Below are positions 60,055 to 64,000 of a stretch of 64,000 nt of DNA, in pieces. The notes beneath the pieces are model-generated. The model had not been told where the DNA came from and searched no databases. It worked only from the letters and a program-made list of their open reading frames with translations. Position numbers and translations under genes: made by a program. Each line of letters opens with the position of its first letter. Position 1 is the stretch's first letter. Source of the stretch: Arcicella aurantiaca (GTDB lineage: Bacteria; Bacteroidota; Bacteroidia; Cytophagales; Spirosomataceae); assembly GCF_003148625.1 (NCBI RefSeq), contig NZ_QGGO01000007.1, positions 156,042-220,041 of the forward strand. Direction: 5' to 3'.

Positions 60055-60109
60055 GAAGTGTTTGTGTTTTGAAGTTCGAGGTTTCAAGGTCGATGTTTGA
60101 TATTTTGTA
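60055..60109. repeat. Heptamer remnants upstream of ilvA
   Basis: GTTTTGA, AGTTCGA, GGTTTCA, AGGTCGA, TGTTTGA, TATTTTG in 7-bp steps. Confidence 0.6.
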
Positions 60110-60201
60110 GGGGCGTATCGCATACGCCCATTTCCTGACAATGTGGACATATCGCATACGCCCATTTCCTGACAATGTGAACGTATCGCATACATCCCTA
60201 C
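60110..60201. repeat. 34-bp tandem repeat (GTATCGCATACGCCC type)
   Basis: Units of 34 bp begin at 60116, 60150 and 60184 (the last partial). Each starts TATCGCATACGCCC and continues ATTTCCTGACAATGTG. The ends GTAGGGGCG and CATCCCTAC make a palindromic frame, so this looks like a dispersed palindrome whose inside has been amplified. Confidence 0.85.
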
Positions 60202-60234
60202 ATATCTTTTAATACATAATACTGAATCGAAAAA

Positions 60235-60669
60235 TTATTCCAAAATTATCTTCCCGTCACGGTCGATGTTTGTTCTTTTATCGAAATGGAAATCATAAAA
60301 ACCTGCATCTCCCGACCGTGCATCAATTTTTACGGTACTTCTGCCCATTTCTAAACCTTGATTGTCGTAAGCTTTTGCTAATACTTTACCTTTAAATTTT
60401 TTAGAGAAAATCAAATAAACGCTTAGAAGATTGTCTGTGCCACCGTCTTTGTCGCTTTTGAGAGAGACTTTTCCGTTGGTAATTCCTTTATTGATAAGGG
60501 CATCGGTATAAGTTAAATTGATGGCACGTGCTTTTTTTACACCTGTTTCAATCCCTTTTACCATCGAACCTGCGGTTTCGCCAATTTTTTCGGTAGAGTT
60601 ACTTAATTTGTCACAAGATGAAACAATAATTGATAAAGCTAAAGAGCTGATAGTTAATGCCTTTTTCAT
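60235..60669 (-). CDS. Hypothetical lipoprotein, 144 aa
   Basis: A small lipoprotein (lipobox VSSC, Cys19) that I do not recognise. After a Ser/Thr/Lys linker comes KARAINLTYTDALINKGITNGKVSL and a beta-rich part (VYLIFSKKFKGKVLAKAYDNQGLEMGRSTVKI) ending FHFDKRTNIDRDGKIILE. Soluble domain presumably periplasmic. No neighbour gives a clue. Confidence 0.7.
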   Translation of the reverse strand: MKKALTISSLALSIIVSSCDKLSNSTEKIGETAGSMVKGIETGVKKARAINLTYTDALINKGITNGKVSLKSDKDGGTDNLLSVYLIFSKKFKGKVLAKAYDNQGLEMGRSTVKIDARSGDAGFYDFHFDKRTNIDRDGKIILE

Positions 60670-61040
60670 TGATATTGATTTATGAATTGTTAGTTCAAAT
60701 TTAGTGAAAATTACTCGAACAATTCATCTACTCATGATGTTTCAACCTTTTGTGTTTGATGGCACACCATCTTTTTTTGAGATGATAAAATCAGCTTAAA
60801 TATTATCTAAACAACCATTTAATCAATTGTCACCGATATTGTTTGAATTTCCCAATAATGTTTATACTTTTATTAAATTCTTCTAAGTAGCACTTCGATA
60901 ATATCCTCAGTCTGAGGGAGCATTTTGCTTACCACACTTTGTATTTGAAATATATGATTTTGTTAAACATTGGGCTATTCTCTTCCTGATTTGTATGGGA
61001 GTTAGCATTTATATTTTCACAACTTTAAACAATTTCAATC
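60670..61040. other. Gene-free spacer with a small hairpin
   Basis: 371 bp between divergent genes. A GATGG / CCATC stem followed by TTTTTTT at about 60757-60777 looks like a plus-strand terminator without an evident gene before it, so an unannotated short RNA is possible. CCTCAGTCTGAGG near 60910 is a small palindrome. Otherwise nothing seen. Confidence 0.4.
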
Positions 61041-61943
61041 ATGAAAAAATCAAACTTCTTACGTTTGCTAATAGGAGCAAGCGTTGCCGCCATGACAGTT
61101 TGGGCTTGCCAGACCAATGATTTAACTACTCCAAGTACTCCCAATTCCGACTCAAAAGTATCAAGTGCCAAAGTGTTAGTTTGTCCTTCTGTATATGCTT
61201 TAGTTTTGTTAGGAAGTGCAGGTTCACCTGTTCCTGCGGGTTTTCCATCATACATTTATAAAGTTGACCCTTGTGCATCTCCTGTTGGTTTTGCTCCTGT
61301 TTCGCAAATTAAAATTGCAGGTACTCCTGTATATTCTGTAACAGGTATTTGTGATATGCCAGGCGTGGCAGATATGGCTTGGGCGGTTACTGGGGTGAAC
61401 TCTAATTTTCCTCAAAAACTGCTTAAAGTTCAAATTTCAACGGGTATTGCTTCAGTGGTAAATACCACTACTGCCCCATTGCAAGATATTGAAAATTATG
61501 GAACAACGGGACTTTTCGTTGCCATCAAAGAAGGAACTTCTCAATTATTGAAAGTGGCAGTTCCGAGTGGTGCAACAACGGTTTTTGCTCCTGCTGGTCC
61601 AACGGCACAATACAATGGTTTAACGGTAGTTGGTACAAAATTTCAAGCAATTTCGGGTTTGACAAATCTCATTTGTAGTCCTAATTCTGGAGATATTTTT
61701 GAATATCCAAATACAGGAGGAGCATATACAGGGAAATATTCGTATAAAAATTTGCCTGCTAATAGTATCTGGACGATGAAAGAATTGGGTTTCTATTTTG
61801 ATAATTGTTGTGGTAAACGATGGATGGTGGGTAGCTCTTCGAATATCCTTTCTCATAATTTGAATATTACGGCTTGTCTTCCGTCAAGTCCTGTAATGTT
61901 GCTACAAACTCGTCCTATTTACGATTTCATGGCAAAACCGTAA
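61041..61943 (+). CDS. Hypothetical lipoprotein, 300 aa
   Basis: An exported lipoprotein (lipobox VWAC, Cys23) of unknown function. A Thr/Ser/Pro linker is followed by a beta-rich domain with regularly spaced short strands (AYSVTGICDMPGVADMAWAVTG-like and DIENYGTTGLFVAIKEGTSQLLKVAV), suggestive of a beta-propeller or WD40-like fold. Cysteines at about 52, 77 and 102 may form disulfides. A long hairpin follows. Confidence 0.65.
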   Translation: MKKSNFLRLLIGASVAAMTVWACQTNDLTTPSTPNSDSKVSSAKVLVCPSVYALVLLGSAGSPVPAGFPSYIYKVDPCASPVGFAPVSQIKIAGTPVYSVTGICDMPGVADMAWAVTGVNSNFPQKLLKVQISTGIASVVNTTTAPLQDIENYGTTGLFVAIKEGTSQLLKVAVPSGATTVFAPAGPTAQYNGLTVVGTKFQAISGLTNLICSPNSGDIFEYPNTGGAYTGKYSYKNLPANSIWTMKELGFYFDNCCGKRWMVGSSSNILSHNLNITACLPSSPVMLLQTRPIYDFMAKP

Positions 61944-61997
61944 GGATAGAACTTAATGTTTTAGATTGGGGTTTAGTTTATATATGCTTTAGGTGAT

Positions 61998-62040
61998 AAG
62001 TCGTATGTAATAAATTATTTTAGTTTATTATATACGGCTT
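61998..62040 (+). terminator. Hairpin before the ABC exporter gene
   Basis: Seventeen-bp stem AAGTCGTATGTAATAAA / TTTATTATATACGGCTT (two G-U pairs), 9-nt loop, no T-run. It ends the lipoprotein gene's transcript or lies in the leader of the ABC gene. Confidence 0.6.
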
Positions 62041-62083
62041 AATGCTTATGACATAAACGAACCATTTACGAATAAAATCCCCG

Positions 62084-63844
62084 ATGAAAATACTATTACG
62101 TTATTTGAAAAAACACCAAGCAACCGTGCTTGGAGCATTATTTTTAGCTGCAATCAATCAAATTTTCTCTCTTCTTGACCCTTATATTTTTCGTAAAATT
62201 ATTGACGATGTAGCCAATGTCTATCGTGCTGATACGCATACAGTTGAAGACTTTTTACGTGCCATTATTCCATTGACTTTAGCGTCAATTGGTGTGGCTT
62301 TTGTGAGTCGGGTAGCCAAAAATTTTCAAGATTATTTTATCAATACCGTTACCCAAAAAGTAGGAGCTCAAATCTACGCAGACGGTATCAGTCATTCTTT
62401 GGAATTACCTTACGAATCTTTTGAAGACCAACGTTCTGGCGAGACTTTAGGAAAATTACAAAAAGTACGTACCGACGTTGAGAAAATTATCACCGTAGGA
62501 ATTAACATTCTTTTCCAATCAGTAATTGCTTTGATTTTCATTTCGGTGTATGCGTATTCTGTTCACTGGATGATTGTGCCTTTGTTTTTGATAACGGGAC
62601 CACTCATTGCGTGGATTAGTTCGGTTTTGAGTAAGAAAATCAAAACCATTCAGATTCAAATTGTGAAGGAATCAACAGGTTTGGCGGGTTCTACTACGGA
62701 ATCTTTACGCAATATTGAATTGGTAAAATCGTTGGGTTTGGCAAAACAAGAAATCGCTCAGTTGAACGCCACGACTCAGAAAATCTTGAAATTAGAATTG
62801 AAAAAAGTGCGTTACGTGCGTTCCATGTCGTTTGTACAAGGAACAGTCGTAAACTTCTTACGTGCCATGATGGTCTTGGTTTTGATTTATTTGATTTACG
62901 AAAACAAAATTACACTCGGACAATTCTATTCACTTAATATTTATTCGTTCTTCTTGTTTGGCCCACTTCAAGAAATTGGTAATGTGGTAAATACTTACCG
63001 TGAAGCGGAGGTTTCATTACAAAATTTTGAGGATATTTTCAAGATTCCTGTGGAAGTAAAACCCGCTAATCCATATCCTGTCATTAGTATTGATTCGCTT
63101 GAATTTCAAGACGTTAAATTCAAACATCAATCGGCGAATAAAGATGCTTTGCGTAAAATTACCTTCAAGGCAACGCAGGGAGAAACGATTGCTTTTGTTG
63201 GGCCATCGGGTTCTGGGAAATCTACTTTGGTGAAATTATTGGTCGGATTGTATCGCCCGAAAGAAGGAAAAATTTTGTACAATGGTCATAATTATGATGA
63301 AATTGATTTCGACCAACTTCGTGAACGCATCGGTTTTGTAACGCAAGACACGCAGTTATTTTCGGGAACAATTCGTGAAAATTTATTATTCGTAAATCCT
63401 TTGGCGACTGACGAACAGTGTTTGGACGTATTAAGAAAAGCCGCTTGTCATACCCTTTTAGACCGTGCCGAAAACGGTTTAGATACCATTATCGGAGAAG
63501 GTGGCGTGAAGGTTTCGGGAGGAGAAAAACAACGTTTGAGTATCGCCAGAGCATTATTACGTAATCCAAACTTATTAGTTTTTGACGAAGCAACCTCTTC
63601 TTTAGATTCACTAACAGAAGAAGAAATCTCTGAAACCATCCGTGAAGTTTCGGAAGGCACAACGCATTTAACCATCGTAATTGCCCACCGTCTCAGTACC
63701 ATCATGCACGCCACCAATATTTTCGTGTTAGAAAAAGGAAAAATTGTAGAAAACGGCTCGCATGATGAATTATTGGAAAATAAAGGTTTGTATTATGCCA
63801 TGTGGAGACAGCAGGTTGGCGAGAAGGATTTAATCGAAGAATAA
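62084..63844 (+). CDS. ABC exporter half-transporter (MsbA/HlyB type)
   Basis: A 586-residue fused membrane and ATPase protein that works as a homodimer. Six helices cover about 15-320 (SLLDPYIFRKIIDDV at the start; VHWMIVPLFLITGPLIAWISSVL). The ATPase domain has Walker A GPSGSGKST at 373-381, a Q-loop FVTQDTQLFSGTIRENL, signature VSGGEKQRLSIARALL, Walker B LLVFDEATSSLDS and switch His in IAHRLST. The family exports lipids, peptides or drugs; the substrate is not known. Confidence 0.93.
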   Translation: MKILLRYLKKHQATVLGALFLAAINQIFSLLDPYIFRKIIDDVANVYRADTHTVEDFLRAIIPLTLASIGVAFVSRVAKNFQDYFINTVTQKVGAQIYADGISHSLELPYESFEDQRSGETLGKLQKVRTDVEKIITVGINILFQSVIALIFISVYAYSVHWMIVPLFLITGPLIAWISSVLSKKIKTIQIQIVKESTGLAGSTTESLRNIELVKSLGLAKQEIAQLNATTQKILKLELKKVRYVRSMSFVQGTVVNFLRAMMVLVLIYLIYENKITLGQFYSLNIYSFFLFGPLQEIGNVVNTYREAEVSLQNFEDIFKIPVEVKPANPYPVISIDSLEFQDVKFKHQSANKDALRKITFKATQGETIAFVGPSGSGKSTLVKLLVGLYRPKEGKILYNGHNYDEIDFDQLRERIGFVTQDTQLFSGTIRENLLFVNPLATDEQCLDVLRKAACHTLLDRAENGLDTIIGEGGVKVSGGEKQRLSIARALLRNPNLLVFDEATSSLDSLTEEEISETIREVSEGTTHLTIVIAHRLSTIMHATNIFVLEKGKIVENGSHDELLENKGLYYAMWRQQVGEKDLIEE

Positions 63845-63854
63845 ATAATGGTAG

Positions 63855-63966
63855 AGACGTTGCCTGCAACGTCTTGCCTGTCTTACCTGCAATGTCTTGC
63901 CTGTCTTACCTGCAACGTCTTGCCTGTCTTACCTGCAACGTCTTGCCTGTCTTGCCTGCAACGTCT
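63855..63966. repeat. 23-bp minisatellite grown from a palindrome
   Basis: A seed palindrome AGACGTTGCCTGCAACGTCT (63855-63874) is followed by four tandem units of 23 bp (TTGCCTGTC + TTACCTGCAACGTC, minor changes). It ends CGTCTTTTT, so it may still terminate the ABC gene's transcript. Confidence 0.9.
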
Positions 63967-64000
63967 TTTTATCAACGTAAATGTACCACCAGATAAATAT

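Noticed and set aside
58786-60195. Longer ilvA starting at 60195
   Set aside because: The extra 47 codons are translation of a 34-bp minisatellite and heptamer remnants; MSNKTK at 60054 is the natural start.

Overview
The window looks like chromosomal DNA from a Bacteroidota bacterium, most probably order Cytophagales (Arcicella/Flectobacillus/Emticicia-like; the genus is a guess). It is AT-rich. Upstream regions repeatedly carry the Bacteroidota -7 element TAnnTTTG. Gene content also fits: an exbB-exbD-exbD-tonB cluster followed by a PstS-like lipoprotein and a TPR protein, carboxypeptidase-regulatory-domain TonB-dependent receptors, a DUF4296 lipoprotein and a SerB-SerA fusion. I see no rRNA, tRNA, CRISPR array, prophage or transposase gene.

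Layout: 0-4.6 kb, SGNH-type protein, ftsZ, a DciA-like (DUF721) protein and small unknowns. 4.7-11.6 kb, energy transduction for outer-membrane transport (ExbB, two ExbD, TonB, small membrane protein, PstS-like lipoprotein, TPR protein). 11.7-17.1 kb, short-chain dehydrogenase, RecQ, acyltransferase, thioesterase and an orphan OmpR-type regulator. 17.2-23.2 kb, a vitamin B12 locus: cobalamin riboswitch, BtuB-like receptor, DUF6580-like membrane protein, BtuF-like binding protein, two tandem DUF71 ATP-pyrophosphatases and a CWC zinc-ribbon-like protein. 23.2-24.3 kb, Mrp. 24.5-29.8 kb, four LytS-type kinase proteins in two overlapping pairs plus one LytTR response regulator. 29.9-35.1 kb, SerB-SerA fusion, PD-(D/E)XK-like protein, YheT-type hydrolase and a TPR protein. 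35.2-46.6 kb, M28 peptidase, ECF sigma factor, two TonB-dependent receptors, a beta-barrel protein and two lipoproteins. 46.8-64 kb, mostly housekeeping genes (Tag, DPM1-like glycosyltransferase, HemJ, Dxs, two rhomboids, CysS, oxidoreductase, tautomerase, IlvA, ABC exporter).

The strongest candidate for an undescribed system is the kinase cluster. In each pair the first protein (A) keeps the phospho-acceptor histidine (NPHFFYN) but has lost the ATP-binding N and G boxes. The second (B) keeps both ATP-binding boxes (VENAxKYG, GIGIxNTQxRL) but has Asp in place of the histidine (NPDFLFR). The same complementary loss occurs in both tandem copies, which suggests obligate heteromeric kinases that phosphorylate in trans and feed one regulator.

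The second theme is repeats. Heptanucleotide arrays of many different sequences occur at about 13 places, often as inverted pairs at gene boundaries, and have also entered a protein-coding gene and a peripheral loop of the B12 riboswitch. Separate palindromic elements sit at gene 3' ends and supply stop codons; one splits a small gene. Translation starts were moved inward wherever an upstream start codon preceded a clear signal peptide or family start.
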